From assembly GCA_002503825.1 (NCBI GenBank), contig DASP01000003.1:1-45407 (forward strand): a stretch of 45,407 bases of DNA. The letters are read 5' to 3'. Below, piece after piece: positions 1-8,036 of the stretch (the stretch's first letter is position 1; each line of letters opens with the position of its first letter). A model generated the notes under the pieces. It was not told the origin of the DNA and did not search any database. It saw only the letters and a program-made list of their open reading frames with translations. The position numbers and the translations under genes are program-made. The DNA is from Methanoregulaceae archaeon UBA467. Lineage in GTDB: Archaea; Halobacteriota; Methanomicrobia; Methanomicrobiales; Methanospirillaceae.

Positions 1-48
1 CTCACAGATCAGGCTGAACAGTTACGAAATTTTTATCACCGGTTTTGA
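1..48 (+). CDS. C-terminal end of an upstream gene (partial)
   Basis: The first 16 codons are open and end in TGA, giving a tail that reads LTDQAEQLRNFYHRF. Such a helical end with hydrophobic residues near the stop resembles the C-termini of methyl-accepting chemotaxis proteins, but 15 residues cannot establish that. The remaining sequence to 256 shows no convincing gene; it holds an AT-rich inverted repeat GATCTTTAAGATC near 111-123. Confidence 0.35.
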   Translation, partial: LTDQAEQLRNFYHRF

Positions 49-256
49 TTCATTGTTCTGACCCGGTGCGTTTCTCTCCGGACCTGGGGTAAAAACGGCA
101 TGATCTTTAAGATCTTCAATTATGTTTCAGGATCAGGTACACATCGGTTTCCTGTAATTTAAGGCAGGATCTATTGAACTCACTCCGGGACCACCCTTCC
201 CTGCAGGTTCCATCACCACTCTTATACTCCGGCCGCGATATTAGTATGGTGATCCT

Positions 257-439
257 GTGTCAAAAAGGGCATCAGACGCGGTATTTCAGGCAATGTTCAT
301 ATTAACAGACCTACGGGTCATGCTCAGGGAGACTGCCCCTGCTCACGAGTTTGACCCGGAACAGAAGACATCGGCATCAGAACTGCTTGACCAGCTCGAA
401 AAACAGGTCGTGATTCTTCGGGAGGAACTCCTGCGATGA
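257..439 (+). CDS. Small helical protein upstream of pscS
   Basis: A 60-residue ORF starting with GTG, whose stop overlaps the ATG of pscS by four bases, so the two are almost certainly co-translated. It is predicted to be mostly helical: an N-terminal hydrophobic helix (FQAMFILTDLRVML) and a C-terminal heptad-like helix (ASELLDQLEKQVVILREELL) suited to protein-protein contact. I do not recognise the family. In other methanogens the helical scaffold SepCysE joins SepRS to SepCysS, so an accessory role with pscS is a reasonable hypothesis, but it is inferred from position and helicity only. Confidence 0.6.
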   Translation: MSKRASDAVFQAMFILTDLRVMLRETAPAHEFDPEQKTSASELLDQLEKQVVILREELLR

Positions 440-1614
440 AATGTGCAGATACTCTTGATGTCAGGGACGTCGATGAGTCCTCCATCAATATCGACCCGAT
501 CCAGGTCGGGGGACGCCTCACTGCCGATGCAATGAAGGCGATCATCTCGTATGGAGACGGGTATTCGGTGTGCGACCACTGCCGGAAACCTTTCCGGCTT
601 GACCAGATTAAGACCCCCCCGATAGACCAGTTCCACAGGGACCTCGCCACGTTTGTCAATATGGACGTAGCCCGGGTGGTCCCTGGCGCCCGCAGGGGTT
701 TCCAGGCAGTCGCAGACACCTACGTTCAGAAGGGCGACCCGGTCATCATCACCGCACTATCCCATTATACCGAAGTGCTGTCAGTTGAACGACAGGGAGG
801 GGTGCTCCTGGAGATCCCGAAAAACGGCAAAAATATTATCACCGCCGATGCTGCAGCCGAAAAGATCGAGGCCGTCTCACGTGAATTTTCGCGTTCTCCG
901 TCACTGCTCTTTATCGATCATTTCGATTACCAGTTCGGGAATGAACACGAGGTGAAGGGTATCATAAAAGTTGCACGGCAGTATGACATACCCGTGCTCT
1001 ACAACGGCGCCTATACCGTCGGAATAATGGAGGTTGACGGGAAAGGCATGGGGGCCGATTTCGTCGTCGGATCGGGCCACAAAAGTATGGCCGCACCGGC
1101 TCCCTCGGGAATGCTTGCCACGACCCGGGAACGGGCAGAAGAAGTGTTCAGGACAACAAAGGCAAAGACCGATGTCACCATGCGCACCTTCGGGGTAAAG
1201 GAAGTGGAGATGATGGGGTGCACCCTCATGGGTGTCACGCTGATCGGCATGATGGCATCGTTCCCCCACGTGCGCGAGCGGGTAAAAAACTGGGAGACCG
1301 AGCTGAAAAATGGCAATATTGTTGTCGAAGCCCTCCGCTCAATTGATGGAACCGAAATAAAAAGCGAATACCCGCGGCGGCATACCCTCACCCGTGTTGA
1401 TACCACGCGTTCATTCGATGTCGTTGCACAGACACATAAGAAACGGGGATTTTTCTTATCGAGCGGGCTTAAATCAAGGGGAATTGCCGGCATTATCACC
1501 GGCGCAACGCGTGTATGGAAATATAACACCTATGGGATGACGACAAAACAGGCAGAATATGTAGCAAAGGCGTTTACCGATATCGCTGAGGAGAACGGGC
1601 TGTCAGTCTCCTGA
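436..1614 (+). CDS. pscS: O-phosphoseryl-tRNA(Cys):Cys-tRNA synthase (SepCysS)
   Basis: PLP-dependent enzyme that converts phosphoseryl-tRNA(Cys) made by SepRS into Cys-tRNA(Cys), the tRNA-dependent cysteine route of methanogens. The 392-residue length is normal for the family. The PLP lysine lies in the motif GSGHKSMAA at about residue 216. The cysteines needed for persulfide chemistry are visible: the pair SVCDHC at 46 and 49 and a third at about 262 (MMGCTLMG). The HYTEVLSVERQGG stretch at 110-122 is typical of the family. The start is the ATG overlapping the preceding small ORF (ATGA). No sepS is seen in the window. Confidence 0.95.
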   Translation: MKCADTLDVRDVDESSINIDPIQVGGRLTADAMKAIISYGDGYSVCDHCRKPFRLDQIKTPPIDQFHRDLATFVNMDVARVVPGARRGFQAVADTYVQKGDPVIITALSHYTEVLSVERQGGVLLEIPKNGKNIITADAAAEKIEAVSREFSRSPSLLFIDHFDYQFGNEHEVKGIIKVARQYDIPVLYNGAYTVGIMEVDGKGMGADFVVGSGHKSMAAPAPSGMLATTRERAEEVFRTTKAKTDVTMRTFGVKEVEMMGCTLMGVTLIGMMASFPHVRERVKNWETELKNGNIVVEALRSIDGTEIKSEYPRRHTLTRVDTTRSFDVVAQTHKKRGFFLSSGLKSRGIAGIITGATRVWKYNTYGMTTKQAEYVAKAFTDIAEENGLSVS

Positions 1615-1622
1615 GAGCCCGT

Positions 1623-2180
1623 TTAACAGATCTGCCGTACAAAATTCTCCACAACCCATTCATTTCTGACTTCCGGGTGAAACATCACTCCCCAGACCGG
1701 ACGCTGGTTGTGTTTTATCAGCTGTACACATTCATCTGATCCTGCAAGAACGCTGAATGAATCCGGTGGGATAACAGAGAAATTGTGAAGTTCGTATGCC
1801 TCAAATTCCGTTTCAGGTCCGATGAGCGGGTCTTTTTTTATGACCGTAACCGTTTTCATCCCGATTTCACGGGATTTTACAAGACTGCCTCCAAAGACAA
1901 GTGCAAGTACCTGCATTCCTGCACAAATCCCAAGAACCGGCGACGGGCAGTCGGAGATCCATGAAAAAGTGTCTGGCCGTTTTGCGAACACGTTATCCCG
2001 GAGTGCAGTGCCGCATAAAATAATACCGCTGGCGACAGCCGCGTCTTTTTGTGAAATCCGGCTGTAATGAATCACCCGCGCCGGGATACCTGATTTTCTG
2101 ACGATCTCAGCAATCGGCATCACAAACTCGTCATGACTGAGTGAAGATTCCCGGTAACAGAGGTCTGCAATGAGTATCAC
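1623..2180 (-). CDS. Class I glutamine amidotransferase, GuaA-subunit-like
   Basis: A 185-residue class I glutamine amidotransferase. The nucleophile cysteine sits in GICAGMQVLALVFGG (about residue 87) and the His/Glu pair in VMFHPEVRNEW near the C-terminus, so the triad looks complete. Length and layout match the stand-alone GMP synthase subunit A of archaea, but the nucleophile elbow is CAGM instead of the usual CLGHQ, so it is probably a paralog and not the true GuaAa. Its ATG overlaps the stop of the diphthine-ammonia-ligase gene by four bases, suggesting that it delivers ammonia to that partner or to a related ATP-dependent amidation. Confidence 0.8.
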   Translation of the reverse strand: MILIADLCYRESSLSHDEFVMPIAEIVRKSGIPARVIHYSRISQKDAAVASGIILCGTALRDNVFAKRPDTFSWISDCPSPVLGICAGMQVLALVFGGSLVKSREIGMKTVTVIKKDPLIGPETEFEAYELHNFSVIPPDSFSVLAGSDECVQLIKHNQRPVWGVMFHPEVRNEWVVENFVRQIC

Positions 2181-2857
2181 TTGTCCACCAGCGCTGCATC
2201 GATTATTGAAAATACCCCGTGAAAATTTCCGTAATGTTTTTCCGCCTTATTTATCACAATTTTTTTATTGAAAAACGGTGCGTCGAGGACCGAGGTCTCA
2301 TATTCTCCCCCTTCGCCGGTCAGCGTTATTTTCCAGCGTTCCCGTGCCTGTTTCAACTCCCTGATCGCTGCCACGTCAATCTCCCGCCCAAGCCACCGTT
2401 CATCGAATGGCTCTGAAAAGACGCCACTGATGATGACCTGAAACCCGGACGGGACCAGTGCATCCATGTATGTGTCCTGGTTGGTATGCCACAGGGGGTT
2501 GAAACACCAGAGATCAAGTTCATTGCAGATCACCTGTATCCGGCCCGCCTGGTATACCGAGAGCACTGCGCCGGTCACCACGCCCTCAATCTCATGCTCA
2601 TCGCGTGCGATGCGGAGTGCTCGTGTGAGGTCGGCAAGTTCTTCCTCTTTTTCACCCCTGCTCTCCACCTCCACCAGCGGCAGGCCCGATGCAATGGCCT
2701 GGAGGCCGGCGAGGTGGATATTTGGAGTATGAAACATGTAGCTCCATGGGTTTATGGAACGGACCGTGATCAGGCAAACGACTTCTTCTTTCTGCATTGC
2801 CTTCCAGCAGGCATAAAGCGAGTCTTTTCCCCCGGAACAGAGTACCCCAAGACGCAT
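2177..2857 (-). CDS. Diphthine--ammonia ligase (Dph6 family ATP pyrophosphatase)
   Basis: A 226-residue adenine-nucleotide alpha hydrolase. The PP-loop SGGKDSLYACWKA lies at residues 9-21, and the family-typical stretches GAVLSVYQAGRIQ and GEGGEYETSVLDAPFF are present. Dph6 carries out the last step of diphthamide formation on elongation factor 2, adenylating diphthine and exchanging the adenylate for ammonia. It is the first gene of a two-gene operon with the glutamine amidotransferase downstream (four-base overlap). The assignment to Dph6 is from family knowledge; the family also contains members of unknown substrate. Confidence 0.88.
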   Translation of the reverse strand: MRLGVLCSGGKDSLYACWKAMQKEEVVCLITVRSINPWSYMFHTPNIHLAGLQAIASGLPLVEVESRGEKEEELADLTRALRIARDEHEIEGVVTGAVLSVYQAGRIQVICNELDLWCFNPLWHTNQDTYMDALVPSGFQVIISGVFSEPFDERWLGREIDVAAIRELKQARERWKITLTGEGGEYETSVLDAPFFNKKIVINKAEKHYGNFHGVFSIIDAALVDK

Positions 2858-3185
2858 CTACGAATCATTCACTCCTTTGCTCAGTGTTTGTCCGGGAACG
2901 CTTATGAACGTCACCGCCGGAAAGGCAGCGGACACGGCTTGCTTCAGGAATGGCCGGTCCGGTTAAAACCTGTCAGCGCCAAAAGCCTGTCATCCTGATG
3001 ATGCCGGCCTGCGTAATCCCGGTATACCTGATTCCCTTTACGTATGCCATACTACCTGCGGATTCGACACGCACAAAATTTTATCCCCTCAAACCCTGAT
3101 TCCCTGACTATATGCGGGACCGGGTCGGCAGGGAAAGCGTTCTCCGCTCCCGGAACATTTCCCGGATGAAGCGGAGGTCTCTTGT
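2858..3185. other. Intergenic region between divergent dph6-like and PEBP genes
   Basis: No gene supported. An AT-rich patch near 3075-3085 could be the TATA element for the PEBP gene. A strong ribosome-binding site GGAGGT at 3174-3179 lies 6 bases before the PEBP ATG and fixes that start. Confidence 0.45.
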
Positions 3186-3650
3186 ATGGCCCGAATTGTT
3201 GTTACAACCACTGCATTTAAGGATGGATCTGAGATACCTGCAGAATTCACCTGTTCAGGAAAGAATGTGTCACCGTCATGCGAATGGTCCGGCGTCCCGG
3301 ATACTGCCGGGAGCAGTGCCGTCATTATGGATGACCCGGATGCCCCGTCCGGTCTTTTCACCCACTGGATCCTCTTCAACATACCACCGGGAAAATGCCG
3401 GATTGAATCCGGAATCCCAAAAAAGCAGGCCTTTGAAGATGGGAGCATGCACGGGACAAACAGTTTCGGAAGGGCTGAATATAGTGGTCCGTGTCCCCCG
3501 CCAGGAAAACCGCACCGGTATTTTCTAAAGGTGTATGTGCTGGATTCGAAACTGAACCTTCGTGCACCGGTCACACGGAACGCCATCGATTCGGCAATGA
3601 AGGGGCATATACTGGCCGAGGGAGGCATTATGGGAACATTTCGCCGTTAG
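3186..3650 (+). CDS. PEBP / YbhB-YbcL family phosphatidylethanolamine-binding-like protein
   Basis: A 154-residue protein of the phosphatidylethanolamine-binding (Raf-kinase-inhibitor-like) family. Conserved ligand-pocket motifs are visible: DDPDAPSGLFTHWILFNIP (about 49-67) and PPPGKPHRYFLKVYVLD (about 103-119). The starting segment with EFTCSGKNVSPSCEW is typical of prokaryotic members. There is no signal peptide, so it is cytosolic. The function in archaea is not established; small-molecule or phosphate-ligand binding is the family expectation. It is monocistronic, with a consensus ribosome-binding site just upstream. Confidence 0.92.
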   Translation: MARIVVTTTAFKDGSEIPAEFTCSGKNVSPSCEWSGVPDTAGSSAVIMDDPDAPSGLFTHWILFNIPPGKCRIESGIPKKQAFEDGSMHGTNSFGRAEYSGPCPPPGKPHRYFLKVYVLDSKLNLRAPVTRNAIDSAMKGHILAEGGIMGTFRR

Positions 3651-3980
3651 AGGTCCGGGCATCCTGCCGGATATCCCGTTCCTTTAGGAGGATTCTTTAT
3701 TTTTCCAAGGATTTTTTTATTCCAGGGAGAATGACGACAGTTCTTCGTGCCGGACAACGCGGTCACCGGTCACTCCACTTCAGCACGAAGCCATGACAGA
3801 ATCGCCATACGAGGCCAAAAGACCGTCAATTAAGATAAAGAGACTCTCCCGGACTACATACACGGGAACCGTGCACTCTTTACAGGCCGGGATATGACTT
3901 ACACCCGATAATCACCTGACCCGAGACCCTCATTGGACGGTAAAATTAATTTTTGAACGCAATCGCTTCCCGGGAAGAGA
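3651..3980. other. Intergenic region upstream of msrA
   Basis: No coding sequence supported. A T-rich run near 3697-3721 after the PEBP stop could serve as an archaeal transcription stop. The remaining bases show no structure I can support. Confidence 0.3.
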
Positions 3981-3990
3981 TCTTTATATC
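3981..3990 (+). promoter_or_regulatory. TATA box of msrA
   Basis: TCTTTATATC matches the archaeal TATA consensus. It lies about 25-30 bases before ATG 4013, which would put transcription start at or next to that codon and make the message leaderless. This is the main reason for choosing the 4013 start over the upstream TTG at 3953. Confidence 0.6.
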
Positions 3991-4012
3991 TTCGTTTACC
4001 GATCACTGCCAT

Positions 4013-4516
4013 ATGAGTGGTACCCGGAGTAAAGAGCAGAACGAGACTGCCACCTTTGCAGCAGGCTGTTTCTGGGGAGTTGAAGCTGAGTTCAGGCAGG
4101 TCCGGGGAGTGATTTCCACCCGTGCCGGCTACACCGGCGGAACGACGGCCGACCCCACGTACGAGGAGGTCTGTTCAGGAAAAACCGGTCACGCCGAGGC
4201 GGTGGAGGTGATCTTTGATCCGGCAGTCGTGAGCTACGATGAACTTCTGGGGCTGTTCTGGAAGATCCACGATCCTACCCTGCTCAACCGGCATGGACCG
4301 GACATCGGCAGTAACTACAGGTCGGCGATTTTTTATCATTCGGAAGGCCAGCGGGCCAGGGCGGAACAGTCGCGAACGTCGCTGCAATCGTCTGGTGCCT
4401 TTGGCGGCCGTGCTGTCGTGACAGAGATCGTCCCTGCCGGCCGGTTTTACAGTGCCGAAGACTATCACCAGCAGTTCTATGAAAAACAGGGAAGGAAGAG
4501 TTGCAGGATCTCCTGA
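4013..4516 (+). CDS. msrA: Peptide-methionine (S)-S-oxide reductase MsrA
   Basis: Reduces methionine-S-sulfoxide in proteins and free methionine. The catalytic cysteine is in FAAGCFWGVEAEF (Cys about residue 18), followed by the family signatures GYTGGTTADPTYEEVCSGKTGHAEAVEV and LFWKIHDPTLLNRHGPDIGSNYRSAIF, both given here as landmarks. From this start the protein has 167 residues, normal for MsrA. A longer reading frame opens at 3953 with TTG, but its first 20 residues have no counterpart in the family and overlap the TATA box. The C-terminus (KQGRKSCRIS) is shorter than usual and carries one cysteine that could resolve the sulfenate. Confidence 0.93.
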   Translation: MSGTRSKEQNETATFAAGCFWGVEAEFRQVRGVISTRAGYTGGTTADPTYEEVCSGKTGHAEAVEVIFDPAVVSYDELLGLFWKIHDPTLLNRHGPDIGSNYRSAIFYHSEGQRARAEQSRTSLQSSGAFGGRAVVTEIVPAGRFYSAEDYHQQFYEKQGRKSCRIS

Positions 4517-4601
4517 AAGCCAGGGGATAGGCCGGATAATTATTTATCCCCCCTGCAACCGGTGAAATAAATTTCGGACCTTATTTTACCGAATGGTGTA
4601 A

Positions 4602-5117
4602 TCAGGCTTCTTCTTTTTTCATGAGTTCTTTTTTTATGATCTTCAACTCGCAGTTGCGATCGCCGGTGCACATGCTTCGCACAAATCTGAGGGTATATTC
4701 GTTGTTCAGGGATTCGGTGGCAACGATTGAGAAGGCCATGCACCTGTCAAAAAGGTGTTCCGGGTTTTGGCCCGATTCCATGTGCCGCGTGAGGAACGGA
4801 CACCTCTTTATCATGAGGACTGACCGTTCGTCATTGATCCTGACCCTTTCCGTCTTTGTCTCGGGACCGAAAAACAGGGTCGTCACAAAGGAGAGCGCAC
4901 CTGCAATCTCCTCGGCGTTCCCTGTTGTGATTTCAAGGGCCTTAATGGTCTTTGCCGCCTCCCTGCCAAGAAAAATCCAGACAGGGCGCTCCAGATCATC
5001 AAACCGTTCACCTACTGCTTCACGAAAGGCGCTGTCGTACAAGACCGGGAATGCAGAGGCCACCCGTGCCGCAACCTGCCATTTCACCTGGTCCGGCACC
5101 TCTGGAGATTTGGGCAT
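4602..5117 (-). CDS. Cysteine-containing cytosolic protein, family uncertain
   Basis: A 171-residue soluble protein. The C-terminal half has a cysteine pattern: RCPFLTRHM, then FDRCMAFSIVATESLN, then MCTGDRNCELKI. This CPF...C...GD..C layout recalls small methanogen sensor-output domains and the thiazoline-carboxylate-hydrolase-like group, in which such residues bind a ligand or metal. I cannot name a family with certainty. The N-terminal half contains amphipathic helices (REAVGERFDDLERPVWIFLG). It is a single gene, convergent with msrA. Confidence 0.7.
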   Translation of the reverse strand: MPKSPEVPDQVKWQVAARVASAFPVLYDSAFREAVGERFDDLERPVWIFLGREAAKTIKALEITTGNAEEIAGALSFVTTLFFGPETKTERVRINDERSVLMIKRCPFLTRHMESGQNPEHLFDRCMAFSIVATESLNNEYTLRFVRSMCTGDRNCELKIIKKELMKKEEA

Positions 5118-5251
5118 ATCAAGGACTTCTTTTTTCTTTCCCTAAATGTTTTCCCGCTGATCAGATTACCCGTGATCCTGGTTTAACGGGCTTTACCGGT
5201 CCTTATCTCTCACGGGGTCCGGTCAACCGCGGGGGAAAAGATCCTGGTCAT

Positions 5252-6400
5252 TCAGCCCAGTATTGAATCGGAAAATCCTGAAATTTCCAAATCCCTGATA
5301 TGGCGCTGGTAATTATTCAGGGCCGATTCGGGGGAGCTGTTTGCATAACAGTAGAGACACCCGTGCGGGCACGTGCCATACTGGCCGATATCCTTGGCGA
5401 CGATGCACCCGCACCGGCTCCTCTGCCCCGGGTCTTTGAGACGGTGCATTACACCTTCACGGGTGCCGGGAAGCCCCGGTCCGCTGCCAGGTGTGCTCCC
5501 GTGAAGAAATGCCAGAAGTTCCGTATCGCCTGAAAACTCATCTGTTATTATGTCATACCCGATACACTGACCGCGGCCAATTCCATATGCCAGGAGGTCA
5601 CATGCTTCACCGCATGTCGTGATTTCAAGTCCCCATTTACGGTTCAAGCCTGAGAGACCCACGGCATACTCGTACATTTCTTCGTTTGTAAATTCCCTTA
5701 CGTCACCAAAACCATGGGACCTCAGGTTCTTTTTCACCCGGCCGTATTTTTCGATATCGATGAAGCTGATGACCATGCGACGGCAATAGGGATGGATTCT
5801 CTCCCCTGTGTTCCTGGTTCTTTCAAGAAGGTCACTGACCGAAAGCGAGTCAGAAAGAAAGAGCGGGTCTGATCTCCAGATAACCCTCCCCTTTCCAAGA
5901 CGGGCCGACAGTTCAAGGAACGTTGCTATACGGTCGTCAAGAGGAGGAAGATGCGGTTCAATGCCTTCTTTTTCATAGTCGTTCAGTGTATAAAGGAAAT
6001 AATATGAAAGTCCGGCCTCCAGTAGCGCGGGCAGGTGCCGGATAAACGGGCCGGGATTTTTTGACCAGAACACGACAAGCCTTGTCTTTTTAAAAGAGAC
6101 ATACTGGTCCCTTCCGCCAAACGGGTTCCTCCACCTGACGTACCCCTTCCTGAGACGGTCCATGAACCAGTCGCCATAAAATGCAGGAATATCGGTAGCC
6201 CTGCTTGCCGATATAATAACGGGAGCGATTGCCGATACAATACGTCCTGCAGCAGGCAGGGCCGCCCGGTCCTGCCGGAATGAAGGAGAGTCAATAGTCA
6301 GGGGAAATCTTTCCCAGCCACGCCACTTCAGTCCGGTCACCTCTGGTGAATGAATGTACCTTTGTAACACCATGAAATTTTCATTTCGTACTGATTTCAA
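5252..6400 (-). CDS. DUF1848 family protein with C-terminal CX3CX2C cluster motif
   Basis: A 382-residue DUF1848 member. The family opening VIISASRATDIPAFYGDWF appears only at about residue 60, preceded by roughly 55 residues not found in typical members. The central part carries FWSKNPGPFIRHLP and FLYTLNDYEKEGIEPHLP. The C-terminus ends with CGEACDL, RCGCIVAKDIG and GTCPHGCLYCYAN. The last is CX3CX2C followed by YA, as in radical SAM 4Fe-4S sites. The reaction is unknown. The start could be the internal methionine at residue 10 (6373); I kept the longer frame. Confidence 0.85.
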   Translation of the reverse strand: MKSVRNENFMVLQRYIHSPEVTGLKWRGWERFPLTIDSPSFRQDRAALPAAGRIVSAIAPVIISASRATDIPAFYGDWFMDRLRKGYVRWRNPFGGRDQYVSFKKTRLVVFWSKNPGPFIRHLPALLEAGLSYYFLYTLNDYEKEGIEPHLPPLDDRIATFLELSARLGKGRVIWRSDPLFLSDSLSVSDLLERTRNTGERIHPYCRRMVISFIDIEKYGRVKKNLRSHGFGDVREFTNEEMYEYAVGLSGLNRKWGLEITTCGEACDLLAYGIGRGQCIGYDIITDEFSGDTELLAFLHGSTPGSGPGLPGTREGVMHRLKDPGQRSRCGCIVAKDIGQYGTCPHGCLYCYANSSPESALNNYQRHIRDLEISGFSDSILG

Positions 6401-6532
6401 CGAAAAAAAAGGTCATCTGCATCGTCCCGGGAGATCCGTGCCTGCCTGCAGACGCAGACTGGGTGATCGCTCTTTCCCGGCGCCTGCTAAATGAGCATAA
6501 CTTACATACTATTCCCTGCCATAAGGTCATAT

Positions 6533-7513
6533 ATGAATATTCAACGGGTCGTCACGCTCCTGATCCTCATTCTTCTGGCATCCCTGCCTGCCGGGTGCCT
6601 TCAAAGTCCTTCTGCACCTGAAAAGGAGCAGGCGCCGCTCCAGGCGCCGGTTCCGGCAGTAACTGAACCGGACCGGACTGCGTCCGGTACCGCGACTCTT
6701 GTCATGTTTGTTGAAGGCGCCCGCCGGTATGCAGTTGAAGAAGGGAGAGAAAATGCGCTTGCAGCGTTTAATAATCCGGGCGGGCCATTTATCCTGGGTG
6801 ATTTGTATATCTTTGCCTACGATTTCAACGGAACGGTCCTTGCACTTCCATTCCAGCCTGAGCTTATCGGCACTGACCGCAGCACCACCCATGATATTTA
6901 CGATACGTATTATATCAGGGAGATGATGGCAACTGCCAGGAACGGGTCGGGATTTGTCAGTTACCAGTACCAGAACCCTTTAGAACATTTTGCATACGAA
7001 CCCAAGCTGAGCTACGTCACACGGGTGGATGATACATGGTGGCTTGGATCAGGGATCTACCTCGCTCACGTCAATGAAAGCGGGACTGCAGTCGGCATTG
7101 CGCCGATGACAAAAGAACAGGTCAGGGGATTTGTTGAATCTGCAGCTCAATTTGCGCAAAAATCCGGAAAAGAAGTTGCAATAGAGACGTTTATGAATAT
7201 TACCGGCCCGTTTGTCGACGGCAGTCTCTATATTTACGCTCTCGATTTCCAGGGCAACGTGCTTGCACTGCCGTTCCAGCCTGAAAAAGTCGGGACCAGC
7301 ATGCTGAATGCGACAGATCCCACCGGTCAGCAGTTCACAAAGACAGAGATCGACCTCGCACAGAAAGGTGGCGGATTTGTCTATTACCTGTACCCGAATC
7401 CCGCTCACAACTTCACGGTGGAACCAAAGATGAGCTATGTCAAAAAAGTCGAAGATTCGTACTGGATCGGTGCCGGGACCTACCTCTCTGATATAAATAT
7501 CTCGGGTCTGTAA
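6533..7513 (+). CDS. Lipoprotein with two tandem Cache-type sensor domains
   Basis: A 326-residue extracellular protein. The signal peptide has a lipobox, ASLPAGC, at about residue 20, followed by a Pro/Ala/Glu linker. Two homologous domains of about 130 residues follow; each has the pattern AALNNP..GPFI.GDLYIFAYDF.G..LALPFQPE..GT and ends with SYV..V.D.WW(I)G.G.YL. These match the single-Cache fold used by methanogens to sense small ligands. No membrane helix, HAMP, kinase or methyl-accepting part follows, so it is a binding protein without its own output. Start 6533 is preferred to 6491 because it begins the signal peptide. Confidence 0.85.
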   Translation: MNIQRVVTLLILILLASLPAGCLQSPSAPEKEQAPLQAPVPAVTEPDRTASGTATLVMFVEGARRYAVEEGRENALAAFNNPGGPFILGDLYIFAYDFNGTVLALPFQPELIGTDRSTTHDIYDTYYIREMMATARNGSGFVSYQYQNPLEHFAYEPKLSYVTRVDDTWWLGSGIYLAHVNESGTAVGIAPMTKEQVRGFVESAAQFAQKSGKEVAIETFMNITGPFVDGSLYIYALDFQGNVLALPFQPEKVGTSMLNATDPTGQQFTKTEIDLAQKGGGFVYYLYPNPAHNFTVEPKMSYVKKVEDSYWIGAGTYLSDINISGL

Positions 7514-7647
7514 TTTTTTTCTATCAAAAGACTCCTTTTTTATTTAAGGATCACACCGGTTTTTAAGGATACATATACCTTCACGGGGCTATTATATTCA
7601 TCGTGGTCCCGTTTCGTCCTTTATCCGGATCTCCCGGCTGCGCCAGG

Positions 7648-7773
7648 TTATCCGGCGGGTTTTTTAAAACTTTTTTTACATTTTGGACAGCATACCCGCG
7701 GGCTTTTTGATCTGCTCTCCCACTGGTACCGGCAATGCGGACATTCAAGCGTCTCTGATACTTCTTCAGGCAT
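7648..7773 (-). CDS. 41-residue zinc-ribbon protein
   Basis: A short ORF reading MPEEVSETLECPHCRYQWES and ending KCKKSFKKPAG. The CPHC and CCPKC knuckles (residues 11-14 and 28-32) form a treble or zinc-ribbon site. A strong ribosome-binding site (GGGAGGATG) precedes the ATG by 6-8 bases. Such single-ribbon proteins with Lys-rich tails are frequent in Methanomicrobiales; they may bind nucleic acid, but the target is unknown. A longer frame on the same strand overlaps it and lacks the cysteine pattern. Confidence 0.7.
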   Translation of the reverse strand: MPEEVSETLECPHCRYQWESRSKSPRVCCPKCKKSFKKPAG

Positions 7774-8036
7774 GAAAACTCATCCTCCCTCACCCACCTT
7801 TACCGGTTCTGTAAAAATCAATTTTTCGGATGAACATGACCCTGACAAGAAACACCGCCTGTGCGGTGTAAGGCTTCTTTCCAGGCGCGGTTCTGCCGGC
7901 AGAATCAGTCACAGGTGCTCTTTTCATCACTTGAACGATTGCCTGAATTTGAGTGTAATTGGATAGATATATCAAAAATGAGACCTAATATCAGGTTTAG
8001 GATGGAGCTCGTACATGGGCGTGCGTGAGGAGTGAG

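Noticed and set aside
324..1529. Long minus-strand ORFs opposite pscS
   Set aside because: Shadow frames of a confidently identified gene; no protein-like features.
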